A model generated the notes under the pieces. That model did no database searches and had not been told where the DNA came from. It saw only the letters and a program-made list of their open reading frames with translations. Positions 1 to 8,507 of a stretch of 64,000 nt of DNA are shown one piece after another. A program made the translations under genes and the position numbers. The DNA comes from Mesorhizobium sp. NZP2298 (GTDB lineage Bacteria; Pseudomonadota; Alphaproteobacteria; Rhizobiales; Rhizobiaceae). Position 1 is the stretch's first letter, and every line of letters begins with the position of its first letter. The DNA lies in NCBI RefSeq assembly GCF_013170825.1, contig NZ_CP033365.1, positions 3,236,001-3,300,000 on the forward strand, given 5' to 3'.

Positions 1-33
1 GGGAAGGCTCGGTGAATTCACCGCCCCATTTGG

Positions 34-1161
34 CTAATGGAGGCGCTCGTCGTACTGATCGCTGCCGGCAATCCGCACCACTTGCGGGAAGATCCCGAAG
101 AACATTCGAAGCCCTTGAAGCCGGGTACCAAAGTTCCCTCGGCCCTTGATCATCCGCATTGCAAGCGCGCGTTGCGCAAAAAGATGACCGGCATTGGCCG
201 CCTTCAGCAGAAGCTCATTGCACTCGCCCGCGTGGCGTTCCAGCTGCGGGTTCGTGTCCAGGACCCTGAACTGCCAGTAGAGTGAGGAGATCGGCTTGCT
301 TGTCTCTGTCCGCAACCACTTCAGCGCCACCTCTGGACGGCCAGCCCGGAAGTTTGCGACCCCCGCGATGTTTGCGACCGCGTGCCGGCCACCTTCGTAA
401 GCTGCCTCGTAATGCCGGACCGCCTGGCCAAAATTCTTGGCGACACCACAGGCACAGAAGTAGATATACCCTAGGCATTCGTGAGCCCATGCATCGCCTT
501 CCTCGGCAAGCTTTTCGAAGACAGGTAAAGCCTCCGCATAGCGTTTTGCAGTCAGGAGGTTGTGAGCTTCACGTTGGTGCTGCCATTTGATCGAAGGCTT
601 ATGGTCCTGTGCCGCTGCTTTTCGCAACCACCGATCTGATTCTTCGTGTTCGCCCGCTGCCGCTAGAACCGATCCATAGTTGTATTGGCCGTCAGCGTCC
701 CCCAATTCTGCCGACTTGGAGAACCAAAGGCGTGCTGCATCGAGATTGACGGGCACTCCGATCCCTTGCGAGAGCATGTAACCGAGCCAGGACATCGCGC
801 TGGCATCACCTGCATCCGCCGCCTTCGCATACCACTGGTATGCCGTGGCCTTGTCCACGTCGACACCGCTGCCTCTGAAATAAATGTTGCCGATCCAGCC
901 CATGGCCTCCGCGTCGTCTGCTTCCGCGGCTTTCAAAAACCATTCAAGCGCCGCCGCGGTGTCGACCGCTACACCTTTGCCTTTCAGATAGACATATCCG
1001 ACCCATGTCATCGCCGGCGCCGAGCCGGACTCCGCAAGCTTTTTGAATAGGGGTACAGCGTCGGCCTCATCCCCGGACCGGTAGAGGGCTTTGGCCGCCT
1101 CCAACTCCGGGTCCAACTGGACGGAGTGCGAGTTGTGATTGGCAGTAGCGTCTTCGTCCAT
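34..1161 (-). CDS. Sel1-repeat (TPR-like) protein
   Basis: About 375 residues, without a signal peptide from the chosen start. The N-terminal half has at least three consecutive Sel1-like repeats, seen as AMxWxGxxYxxGxGV...A..WFxKAAxxGDA units (WVGYVYLKGKGV, WIGNIYFRGSGV, WLGYMLSQGIGV). The C-terminal half has weaker repeats. Sel1 proteins are usually scaffolds for protein-protein contacts; no enzyme motif is visible. The ATG at 1161 is preferred over an upstream in-frame TTG at 1236, which adds 25 atypical residues. The ribosome site is weak for both. The client is unknown. Confidence 0.75.
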   Translation of the reverse strand: MDEDATANHNSHSVQLDPELEAAKALYRSGDEADAVPLFKKLAESGSAPAMTWVGYVYLKGKGVAVDTAAALEWFLKAAEADDAEAMGWIGNIYFRGSGVDVDKATAYQWYAKAADAGDASAMSWLGYMLSQGIGVPVNLDAARLWFSKSAELGDADGQYNYGSVLAAAGEHEESDRWLRKAAAQDHKPSIKWQHQREAHNLLTAKRYAEALPVFEKLAEEGDAWAHECLGYIYFCACGVAKNFGQAVRHYEAAYEGGRHAVANIAGVANFRAGRPEVALKWLRTETSKPISSLYWQFRVLDTNPQLERHAGECNELLLKAANAGHLFAQRALAMRMIKGRGNFGTRLQGLRMFFGIFPQVVRIAGSDQYDERLH

Positions 1162-1332
1162 TGACAGAAACAGTCCTGATCCTGGTCCGTTCTGCCAAAT
1201 ATATGTATTCCGAAAATGGGACGTTAGACGTCTCAACTTAAATCGAAGACATGCCTACATTCTGGTAAACGTGCGTTCTTCGTTGCTTCATAGGCAAGCG
1301 GCTTGACGTCTCCAACGGGTGCGGCGTCATCG

Positions 1333-2232
1333 TCAAGACAACGCCCGTTCCCCCGCATCCAGCAGCCATTGCCGCACGGCCTGCGTCGGTTCGGGATGGC
1401 GCTGCTTTCTCGGCATGACGACATAAAAATCCTGCGTGCCGCGCATTTCGCCACGCACCGGCTGGACCAGACGGCCGGCGGCGAGGTCAGCGGCGACGAG
1501 GAAGCGGCTGGCCAGCGCTATGCCCTGGCCGGCGATGGCCGCGTCGATGGCCAGCCCTGTCTGGTTGAAGCGCATGCGTTTCAACTCGGTCGTCATCTTC
1601 AGGCCGACCGCCTTTTCCATGAACTCCGGCCACAGATTGTGCGCGTCGTGCAGCAGGACGTGATGCTGGATTTCGGTCGCCGCCATTTCAGTTGTGCCGG
1701 CCGGCAGCAGGGCCGGACCGCAGACCGCGATGATCTGCTGGGGGAACAACAGGTCGACGATCAGGCCGGGGCCGAAGGGAGCGCGGCCTTGCCGCACCGC
1801 GATGTCGACGCCGTCGGCCTGGAAGCTCGACAGGCTCTCGCTGGCCAGCACGCGCAGGTCGACCAGCGGATTGTCCGCCATGAAGTCCTGCAGCCTGGGG
1901 ATCAGCCATTTGGTGGCGAAGCTCGGGGTCACGCTGATCGTCAGCCGCGCCGGTTCGGGGCGCAGCAGCAGGGTTGCCTCCGAGATCAGGTCGAAGGCGC
2001 GGCGGATGTTGGGCACATAGGCGCGGCCCTCATCGGTCAGCGCCAGGCCGCGCGGCAGCCGTTCGAACAGTTTCGTGCCGAGATCGGCCTCCAGCCCGCG
2101 AATGTGCTGGGCCACCGCCCCTTGCGTGACGTTCAGCTCCTCGGCGGCGATGCGGAAGTTGAGATGGCGCGCCGAGGCCTCGAAGGCGCGCAGCGCATTC
2201 AGTGGCGGCAGGCTCAGGAAGGCTTCTGGCAT
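1333..2232 (-). CDS. LysR-family regulator, GcvA-like
   Basis: 299 residues, the normal LysR length. The N-terminus (PPLNALRAFEASARHLNF, then AAEELNVTQGAVAQHIRGLE) is the winged HTH of the GcvA/AmpR branch. A periplasmic-binding-like effector domain follows from about residue 95. The gene is divergent from the SDR gene at 2360, with 127 bp between them, so the usual LysR arrangement predicts control of that gene and autoregulation. The effector cannot be read from the sequence. Confidence 0.9.
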   Translation of the reverse strand: MPEAFLSLPPLNALRAFEASARHLNFRIAAEELNVTQGAVAQHIRGLEADLGTKLFERLPRGLALTDEGRAYVPNIRRAFDLISEATLLLRPEPARLTISVTPSFATKWLIPRLQDFMADNPLVDLRVLASESLSSFQADGVDIAVRQGRAPFGPGLIVDLLFPQQIIAVCGPALLPAGTTEMAATEIQHHVLLHDAHNLWPEFMEKAVGLKMTTELKRMRFNQTGLAIDAAIAGQGIALASRFLVAADLAAGRLVQPVRGEMRGTQDFYVVMPRKQRHPEPTQAVRQWLLDAGERALS

Positions 2233-2359
2233 GCAGGAGTTTTTCTACTGGTTGATTTCAGCCATTCTGGTTCGAACCGAGCGGAAAAACCAGCTATATC
2301 GGCGCTCGGATCCCGGAAATACCGTTTGCGGCTCCTGCCAACCCGAAGAGGAAAATCCA

Positions 2360-3064
2360 ATGAGTGTAGAAAAAGTGGCCGTGGTCGTGGCCGGCGGCAG
2401 CGGCATGGGGGCGGCGGCGGCCAAGCGGCTGGCGGCGGATGGGTTCAAGGTCGCCATCCTGTCCTCGTCGGGCAAGGGCGAGGCGCTGGCCAAGGAATTG
2501 GGCGGTCTTGGCGTCACCGGCTCGAACCAGTCGAATGAGGATCTGCAGCGCCTCGCCGACCTGACGCTGGAGCGTTTTGGCCGCATCGACGTGCTGGTCA
2601 ACAGCGGCGGCCACGGCCCGCGCGCGCCGATCCTGGAGATCACGGACGAGCAATGGCACACCGGCATGGATGTCTATCTGCTCAACGTGATCAGGCCGGT
2701 GCGCATCGTGGCGCCGCAAATGGTCAAGCAGAAGGGTGGCGCCATCATCAACATCTCGACCGCCTGGGTCGCCGAGCCGAACGCGATGTTCCCGACCTCG
2801 GCCGTGTTCCGCGCCGGTCTTGCCGCCTACACCAAGATCTTCGCCAACACCTACGCCGCCGACAATGTACGGATGAACAATGTGCTGCCCGGCTGGATCG
2901 ACAGCCTGCCGGCCACCGAGGAGCGCCGAGACAACGTGCCGATGCAGCGCTATGGCACATCGGAGGAGATCGCCGCGACGATTGCGTTCCTGGCTTCGGA
3001 GGGTGCGGGCTATATCACCGGCCAGAACATCCGGGTGGATGGCGGTGTCATCAGGGCGCTGTGA
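2360..3064 (+). CDS. SDR-family NAD(P)-dependent oxidoreductase
   Basis: 234 residues, a classical short-chain dehydrogenase length. Near the N-terminus VAVVVAGGSGMGAAAAKRL is a Rossmann glycine motif in which GGSGMG replaces the commoner TGxxxGIG. VLVNSGGHGP is the NAG-type segment and GAIINISTAW carries the serine region. The usual YxxxK motif is altered: the matching stretch reads FRAGLAAYTK, so the catalytic tyrosine is uncertain. PGWIDS and GYITGQNIRVDGG are typical C-terminal motifs. The start at 2360 is preceded by GAGGAAAA. Probably controlled by the divergent LysR gene; substrate unknown. Confidence 0.88.
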   Translation: MSVEKVAVVVAGGSGMGAAAAKRLAADGFKVAILSSSGKGEALAKELGGLGVTGSNQSNEDLQRLADLTLERFGRIDVLVNSGGHGPRAPILEITDEQWHTGMDVYLLNVIRPVRIVAPQMVKQKGGAIINISTAWVAEPNAMFPTSAVFRAGLAAYTKIFANTYAADNVRMNNVLPGWIDSLPATEERRDNVPMQRYGTSEEIAATIAFLASEGAGYITGQNIRVDGGVIRAL

Positions 3065-3187
3065 GGCGCCGGCCTGGAGCCAGGCGCCGCCAATCTCGCG
3101 GCCCATGCGCAGTACTTTCAATCATTTCTTGAAACCAGCAGCGATCGTTTCATGGTTTGATGGCGCCGGCCAAGAGGGGAGGCGTCA

Positions 3188-4180
3188 TTGACCGACTTCA
3201 TCGGACTGCCGAAAGCCGAAGTGCACATCCATATCGAGGGCTGCTTCGAGGCCGACGATGTGGTCAGGAACTGCGAGGAAGCCGGCATTCCGCTGCGCGC
3301 GCCGCGCGACAGGCTCTTCGAAGCCCATGACCTCAAGAGCTTCCTCGAGATGCTCGATTGGTTGTGCGGGACATTCCGCACACGCGAACAACTCGCCACC
3401 ACGGCCTACAAGTTCGCGCAGCGCATGGGCCGAAGCGGCGTGCGCTACGCTGACGTCATCGTCAACCCGACGCATTGGCCGCATTGGCACAAAGACGTTC
3501 CAGGGATGATCGACGCGTTCGATGCGGGCTTCGCGGCCGCCGAACAGGATGGGCACCCGCCGGCCGGGCTTTGCGTCAGCCTGCTTCGCACGCAGTCGGC
3601 GGCGGAAGCGATCGAGCTGGTGGAATTGCTGGGCGACATCAGGCACAGCCGCGTCGTCGCCTTGTCGATCGACGGAAACGAGGCGGCCGCCGGTCGCACC
3701 GGTCCACGCTTCGCCGAGGCGTTTCGCCGTGCCGGCGCGGCGGGTTTGCGGCGGACGGTTCACGCCGGCGAGTCGAGCGGGCCGGAAGGTGTTCGCGACG
3801 CAATCGAACTGCTGGGTGCCGACCGCATCGACCACGGCGTGCGGGCGATCGAGGAACCGGACCTTGTCGACTTGCTGGCGCAAAGGCAGATTCCGCTCGG
3901 CATCTGTCCGGTCTCCAATCTGGCGCTCGGCGTTTATCCCTCGCTTGCGCAACATCCGCTCGACGCCCTGCGCAAGGCCGGTGTCCCGGTCTCGATCAAC
4001 ACCGACGATCCGGCGCTGCTCGATACCACGCTTGAAGCATCCTACGCCGCTTGCGCCGAGGCCTTTGCCTGGGACGAGGAAACCATTCGCCAGCTCGCCG
4101 CGACATCGGTGCAGGCGAGCTACGCCGACCCCGCGCTGAAGGCACGGATCCTGGCCGATCTGGCGGCCTGGCGGAGCTAG
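3188..4180 (+). CDS. add: adenosine (or adenine) deaminase
   Basis: 330 residues, matching the length of bacterial adenosine deaminases (hydrolytic deamination of adenosine to inosine in purine salvage). Zinc and active-site motifs are in order: HIHIEG near residue 13, VHAGE near 193, the DHG segment in RIDHGV, and SINTDDP near 275. The HIHIEG form also occurs in the adenine deaminase branch, so the base specificity is uncertain. The start is a TTG at 3188, about 9 nt after GAGGGGAGG; no better ATG exists before HIHIEG. Confidence 0.88.
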   Translation: MTDFIGLPKAEVHIHIEGCFEADDVVRNCEEAGIPLRAPRDRLFEAHDLKSFLEMLDWLCGTFRTREQLATTAYKFAQRMGRSGVRYADVIVNPTHWPHWHKDVPGMIDAFDAGFAAAEQDGHPPAGLCVSLLRTQSAAEAIELVELLGDIRHSRVVALSIDGNEAAAGRTGPRFAEAFRRAGAAGLRRTVHAGESSGPEGVRDAIELLGADRIDHGVRAIEEPDLVDLLAQRQIPLGICPVSNLALGVYPSLAQHPLDALRKAGVPVSINTDDPALLDTTLEASYAACAEAFAWDEETIRQLAATSVQASYADPALKARILADLAAWRS

Positions 4181-4187
4181 CAAGGGT

Positions 4188-5489
4188 TCAATTCGCTGGC
4201 ACTGTCCCAGCCTGCTGATCGGCGTCGGTGAGCGTGCCGAGAAAAGCGACGATGTCGTCGATCTCGGCGTCGTTGAGCGCCGGCTTGTCGCCGGGCTTTT
4301 TGCCGTTGAAGGGCGGATCCTGATTCAAGTTCGGCCAGTAAGCCTTTGGCAGATCATCATATTGCCGGACCGTACCATCGGCGTTTCTGGGGTACCAATG
4401 GCCGGGATCGGTGTCGCGGCTGGCGTAGAAGGCGACCGCGTCGCGCAGCGTGTGGAAGGCGCCGTTGTGGAAGAAGCTCTTGCGCAGCGCGACGTTGCGC
4501 AGGGTCGGCGTCTTGAACAGGCCGCAGTATTCGGTCCGGCCCTTGAAGTCGGTGCGCAGCGGGCCGCACAGGCCGAGATCGACATAGGCCGCATCGGCAT
4601 TGGCGGGAATCGCCGCATTGCGTGGCACGGCGATGGCGATCAGGCCGAAATCGGTGAATTGCGGCGGCTCGCCGTCATTGGCGGGTTCGCTGAGGTGACA
4701 GCTGGCGCAATTGCCCTTGGCCTCGTCCTCGAACAGCGCGCGGCCATGTAGTTCCCGCGCTGTCAGTTGCGCCTTGCCGGCGAGGAAGGCGTCGTAGCGG
4801 CTGGAATAGGGATAGAAGTCAGGCGCGCTCTGCTCGAACGTGCCGAGCGCTTCGGCGGCGGCGTCGAAGGCATCGCCCGGGTGGTCGAACACGTCGTCGC
4901 CGAAGGCGGCCTTGAACTCGCCGGCATAGGCGGCCTTGCGCAAGGCTGATGTGACGGCGGCCCCGTCCTTGTTGGCCATCTCGAAGGGCGAGAGCAGGGG
5001 GATTTTCGCCTGGTCCTTGCCATGGTCGGCCCGGCCGTCCCAGGTCAGGCCGCCGGTCGGGCCATTGTCGACGCTCTCGTCCCCCTCGTCCTCGGAATCG
5101 TAGAAATGCTCGGTGAAGGCGGGCGCCGCCTGCAGATAGCGCAGCGACGGCACGGCGCGCACGCCTGGTTGGTCGAGGTTCGGACCGCCCATCTCGACCG
5201 GCGCGGCCGTGGCCGGGCCGAAGGCGTGATGCGGGTCATGGCAGGAGGAACAGGCCTGCCTGCCCGAGGCGGACAGCGCCGGATCGAAGAACATTTTTCG
5301 GCCAAGCGCGGTCAGCGCCCGCGCCCGCGCGAAAGCATCGGCGCGCGACAGCGGGCCGGGATGGATGCTGCCGGTTCCGGCGCGAACAAGGGTTGCCGGC
5401 AAAGTGATGGCAAAGCCGAACAACGATGCGGCAGCGGCCGCGATCATCAGGCGTCTGCCTCGTCCCGTCGTCATCGCTTCCAGGTCCAT
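4188..5489 (-). CDS. di-heme cytochrome c peroxidase (MauG/CcpA-like)
   Basis: 433 residues from the chosen ATG. An N-terminal twin-basic and hydrophobic stretch (RGRRLMIAAAAASLFGFAI) looks like a signal peptide. Two CxxCH heme c sites are present, CSSCHDPHHAF in the first third and NCASCHLSEP in the middle, with TPTLRNVALRKSFFHNGAF typical of the family. These periplasmic enzymes reduce H2O2 or carry out MauG-like oxidations. The stop lies 7 bp from the convergent deaminase stop. The gene is divergent from the secreted phosphoesterase at 5673. An alternative ATG is at 5474. Confidence 0.88.
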   Translation of the reverse strand: MDLEAMTTGRGRRLMIAAAAASLFGFAITLPATLVRAGTGSIHPGPLSRADAFARARALTALGRKMFFDPALSASGRQACSSCHDPHHAFGPATAAPVEMGGPNLDQPGVRAVPSLRYLQAAPAFTEHFYDSEDEGDESVDNGPTGGLTWDGRADHGKDQAKIPLLSPFEMANKDGAAVTSALRKAAYAGEFKAAFGDDVFDHPGDAFDAAAEALGTFEQSAPDFYPYSSRYDAFLAGKAQLTARELHGRALFEDEAKGNCASCHLSEPANDGEPPQFTDFGLIAIAVPRNAAIPANADAAYVDLGLCGPLRTDFKGRTEYCGLFKTPTLRNVALRKSFFHNGAFHTLRDAVAFYASRDTDPGHWYPRNADGTVRQYDDLPKAYWPNLNQDPPFNGKKPGDKPALNDAEIDDIVAFLGTLTDADQQAGTVPAN

Positions 5490-5672
5490 TTCATTCCGCA
5501 GTAGGTTCGCACTGCAACGGATTGATGACTGCTCCCGCTCTTCACGAAACCGTGTTCGCGGGCGAGGCAAGTGTCACAAAGGTGACAAGGCATCGACGTA
5601 GCTCTTTGCGTGCGCGGCCACCGGCCATGCACGACGCCTCTAGCCATCCCCCCTAGCCATGAGGACTCCTTG

Positions 5673-7202
5673 ATGCGGCCCTTCAATTCGCTTTTCCTGG
5701 CCTCCACCGCCCTGGCATCGTTTGCTAGTGCTGCCAACGCCGCGCCTCCCGGCTACGACAAGATCGACACGGTCGTCGTCATCTATGCCGAGAACCGCAG
5801 CTTCGATAATCTCTATGGCGGCTTCCCCGGCGCCAATGGGCTGGCCAATGTCTCGGCCGACCAGGCGCGCCAGCTCGACCGCGACGGCAAGCCGCTCGCC
5901 GAATTGCCGCCGGCCTGGGGCGGGCTGACCGCCAAGGGCGTGACGCCTGTTGTGACCGAGGCGCAGTCGGCGCATCTCAGCAACGCCAGCTTCGCCATCG
6001 ACGACGCCAACGGCTTCAACGAGAAGGCCTCCGTCGTCACGCGCGACCTCTGGCACCGCTTCTACCAGGAGCAGATGCAGATCGACGGCGGCAAGAATGA
6101 CAAGTTCGCCGCCTGGGCCGATTCCGGCGGTCTCGTCATGGGCCATTATGACGGTTCCGGCCTGCCGATGTGGGCGGTGGCGAAGAAATACGTGCTGGCC
6201 GACAATTTCTTCCAGGGCGCCTTTGGCGGCTCCTTCCTCAACCATTTCCAGCTCGCCTGCGCCTGCGCTCCGGTCTATCCCAATGCCGATACCAGCCCGG
6301 TGAAGGGACAGATCGCCGTCGTCGAGGCCGATGGCAAGACGCTGAAGGTGGCCGACAACTCGCCGCCCTCCGCCCTTGGCGGCGTGCCGAAATTCGTCAA
6401 TGACGGTGCCATCACGCCCGACTTCTATGCCGTCAACACCATGCAGCCGCCTTACCAGCCGAGTGCCAACAAGCCCGTCGAAGGTGGCGACAAGGCGCTG
6501 GCCGATCCGGCGCAGCCGACGACGCTGCCGCCGCAGCACGACATCACCATCGGCGACCTCCTTTCGCTGCGGGGGATCGACTGGGCCTGGTATGCCGGCG
6601 CCTGGCAGGCAACGCTCGACGGCAAGAACGCGACGCCGGTGCCGAACTTCCAGTTCCACCACCAGCCGTTCAACTATTTCGCCGCCTATGCGCCGGGCAC
6701 CGCCGCGCGCACCGCGCATCTCAGGGATGGCGGTCTGGACGGCTCCGAATTCATCAAGGCGATCGATGACGGCAAGCTGCCTTCTGTCAGCTTCTACAAG
6801 CCGCAAGGCAATCTCAACGAGCACAGCGGTTATGCCGATGTGACATCGGGCGACCAGCATCTGGCCGACCTCGTCGCGCATCTGGAGAAGAGCCCGCAAT
6901 GGAGCCACATGCTGGTGGTCGTCACCTATGACGAGAATGGCGGCTTCTGGGATCATGTCGCGCCGCCCAAGGCCGACCGCTGGGGACCGGGCAACCGCGT
7001 CCCGGCCTTCATCATCTCGCCCTACGCGAAGATGGGCACGGTCGACCACACGCAATATGACACGACGTCGATCCTGCGCTTCATCACCGCGCGCTACGAC
7101 CTGCCGGTGCTTTCAGGCATAGTCGCCCGCGACAAGGCGCTGCGCAACAACGACCAGCCGCCGATGGGCGATTTGTCAGCCGCGCTTGATCTCAGCCGCT
7201 AG
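5673..7202 (+). CDS. secreted phosphoesterase (acid phosphatase / phospholipase C family)
   Basis: 509 residues. The first 24 form a clear signal peptide (MRPFNSLFLASTALASF, cleavage near ANA-APP), so the product is periplasmic or secreted. Family motifs are VVVIYAENRSFDNLYGGFPG at the N-terminus, DNFFQGAFGGSFLNHFQL in the middle, and VTYDENGGFWDHVAPP plus RVPAFIISPYAK near the C-terminus, matching the AlkP-like phosphoesterase family that includes phospholipase C and AcpA. The ATG at 5673 follows GAGGA by 7 nt. A role in phosphate scavenging is inferred from family only. Confidence 0.87.
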   Translation: MRPFNSLFLASTALASFASAANAAPPGYDKIDTVVVIYAENRSFDNLYGGFPGANGLANVSADQARQLDRDGKPLAELPPAWGGLTAKGVTPVVTEAQSAHLSNASFAIDDANGFNEKASVVTRDLWHRFYQEQMQIDGGKNDKFAAWADSGGLVMGHYDGSGLPMWAVAKKYVLADNFFQGAFGGSFLNHFQLACACAPVYPNADTSPVKGQIAVVEADGKTLKVADNSPPSALGGVPKFVNDGAITPDFYAVNTMQPPYQPSANKPVEGGDKALADPAQPTTLPPQHDITIGDLLSLRGIDWAWYAGAWQATLDGKNATPVPNFQFHHQPFNYFAAYAPGTAARTAHLRDGGLDGSEFIKAIDDGKLPSVSFYKPQGNLNEHSGYADVTSGDQHLADLVAHLEKSPQWSHMLVVVTYDENGGFWDHVAPPKADRWGPGNRVPAFIISPYAKMGTVDHTQYDTTSILRFITARYDLPVLSGIVARDKALRNNDQPPMGDLSAALDLSR

Positions 7203-7257
7203 GGCAGAGGGCAGGTCAGAAATCCGCCGCCGCGTCGTCAAGGCGCTGCGGTTCGTT

Positions 7258-7854
7258 TCAAGGGCCGCTCACCAAGGCTAATACAAGCTTCTGCAGATTG
7301 CCGCCCTGACCGAACTCGACACGGTCGAAATCCCGGCTACCCTGTATCCTCGCCTTCGAGATCGCGTCGAGCCGCTTGACCACCTCGGCCCTGGTCTTGC
7401 TGCATTTGGGGTCATCGGCGACGGTCAGGCCGTCTGTCGCGGCTTCGATGTCATGCACCATTTTTATCATGCTGGCGCCATGCACCTTCTCATGGGCGCT
7501 GACGCCGGCGATGAACACCTCCCAGTTCTTCTGGACGGAAGGCGGCAGTGGCGCGGAGGGACTTGGCAAGGTGTAGGTGATGATCAGTTTCGGCTTGCCC
7601 GCCGTCAGCACGCAATCCTTGCCCCTGGGCTTGTAGTCCCGGATCCCCCAGGTCAGCTTGAAGTTGGTGTAGGCGATGGCGCGGGTAATGCCGACATTCG
7701 GTCCGTTCTCGCCGATCGACCGGTAAAGCTCCAGCCCGGACTGGCCCGAAATGGCGTAGGTCTCGACCTTCTCGACCGGCTTCCACTCGGCATGGGCGGT
7801 GGGCGGCAAGGCCACCAGGGCGGCAAGCAGAAGACACAGACGAACTCTCAGCAC
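7258..7854 (-). CDS. DUF922 family secreted putative Zn-protease
   Basis: 198 residues from a GTG at 7854, which sits about 6 nt after GGAGAG; an in-frame ATG at 7893 gives 211 residues. The N-terminus (LRVRLCLLLAALVALPPTAHA) is a signal peptide. SAHEKVHGASM supplies the HExxH-like motif that marks DUF922 as a putative zinc-dependent peptidase. The final histidine of HEKVH is present, so the metal site looks intact. Substrate unknown. Confidence 0.75.
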   Translation of the reverse strand: MLRVRLCLLLAALVALPPTAHAEWKPVEKVETYAISGQSGLELYRSIGENGPNVGITRAIAYTNFKLTWGIRDYKPRGKDCVLTAGKPKLIITYTLPSPSAPLPPSVQKNWEVFIAGVSAHEKVHGASMIKMVHDIEAATDGLTVADDPKCSKTRAEVVKRLDAISKARIQGSRDFDRVEFGQGGNLQKLVLALVSGP

Positions 7855-7961
7855 AATGTCTCTCCAAACCGATCCCGAACGTACGTGCCGCAACGGGCAA
7901 TGCCACGGGATCGCTTTTCCTATATGCTGCCCGCGGGTGCTGCAATTGTCAGGGGGAAATC

Positions 7962-8459
7962 ATGAAAGCTGGATATCTCGTCGTCGCCGGTGCCGTGGCG
8001 GTCTTGCAGGCCGCGCAGCCGGCCGTTGCCGCGTCGTGCAGCGGCTGGAGCGCGAAGATGGAGGAAGACGAGGGCGGCAAGGTGCTGACAGCCTCGGTCT
8101 GCGGCGGACCGAAGGGCGATGCGTATCTGATGCTGACCTGTTTCGACACGCCGGTGCTGAGCTACGATCTGGGCGCCAGCGGCCAGCAGACGGAGCCCGG
8201 AATCAGCGGCGCGTTCGACTTCAAGGCCGACGGCAAGACGGTGACCAAGACGCTGCAGCTCGAGGAAATGTACAATTATTTCGTGGTCAATCTGGCCAAG
8301 GCCGATCCGCTGCTCGACCTGTTGCGTTCGAAGGGTGATGTCTCGGTCAGCTCAGCCAAATATGGCGCGATCAGCTTTCCCCTGAAGGGCTCGAGCGGGG
8401 CTATCGGCAAGGTGCTGGCGCAGTGTGGCAAGGCCAAGCCCGCGGACGACGGGGATTAA
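7962..8459 (+). CDS. secreted hypothetical protein
   Basis: 165 residues with an N-terminal signal peptide (MKAGYLVVAGAVAVLQ, cleavage near AVA-ASC). The mature part has four cysteines (SCSGW, VCGGP, LTCFD, AQCGK) that could form two disulfides. CAGGGGGAAATC precedes the ATG, a good ribosome site. No recognised domain; the arrangement of a short beta-rich domain with paired cysteines recalls small periplasmic proteins of the invasion-associated type, but I cannot assign it. Confidence 0.7.
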   Translation: MKAGYLVVAGAVAVLQAAQPAVAASCSGWSAKMEEDEGGKVLTASVCGGPKGDAYLMLTCFDTPVLSYDLGASGQQTEPGISGAFDFKADGKTVTKTLQLEEMYNYFVVNLAKADPLLDLLRSKGDVSVSSAKYGAISFPLKGSSGAIGKVLAQCGKAKPADDGD

Positions 8460-8507
8460 GGGCGGTACCCGCGCCTTCCTCAGAGTTGATGACGATGGGA
8501 GGGGATG

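Noticed and set aside
2294..3121. Long open frame antisense to the SDR gene
   Set aside because: High-GC codon bias opens the antisense frame; the sense strand has clear SDR motifs.
5640..7055. 471-codon frame antisense to the phosphoesterase
   Set aside because: No motif or ribosome site; the sense protein has a signal peptide and family motifs.
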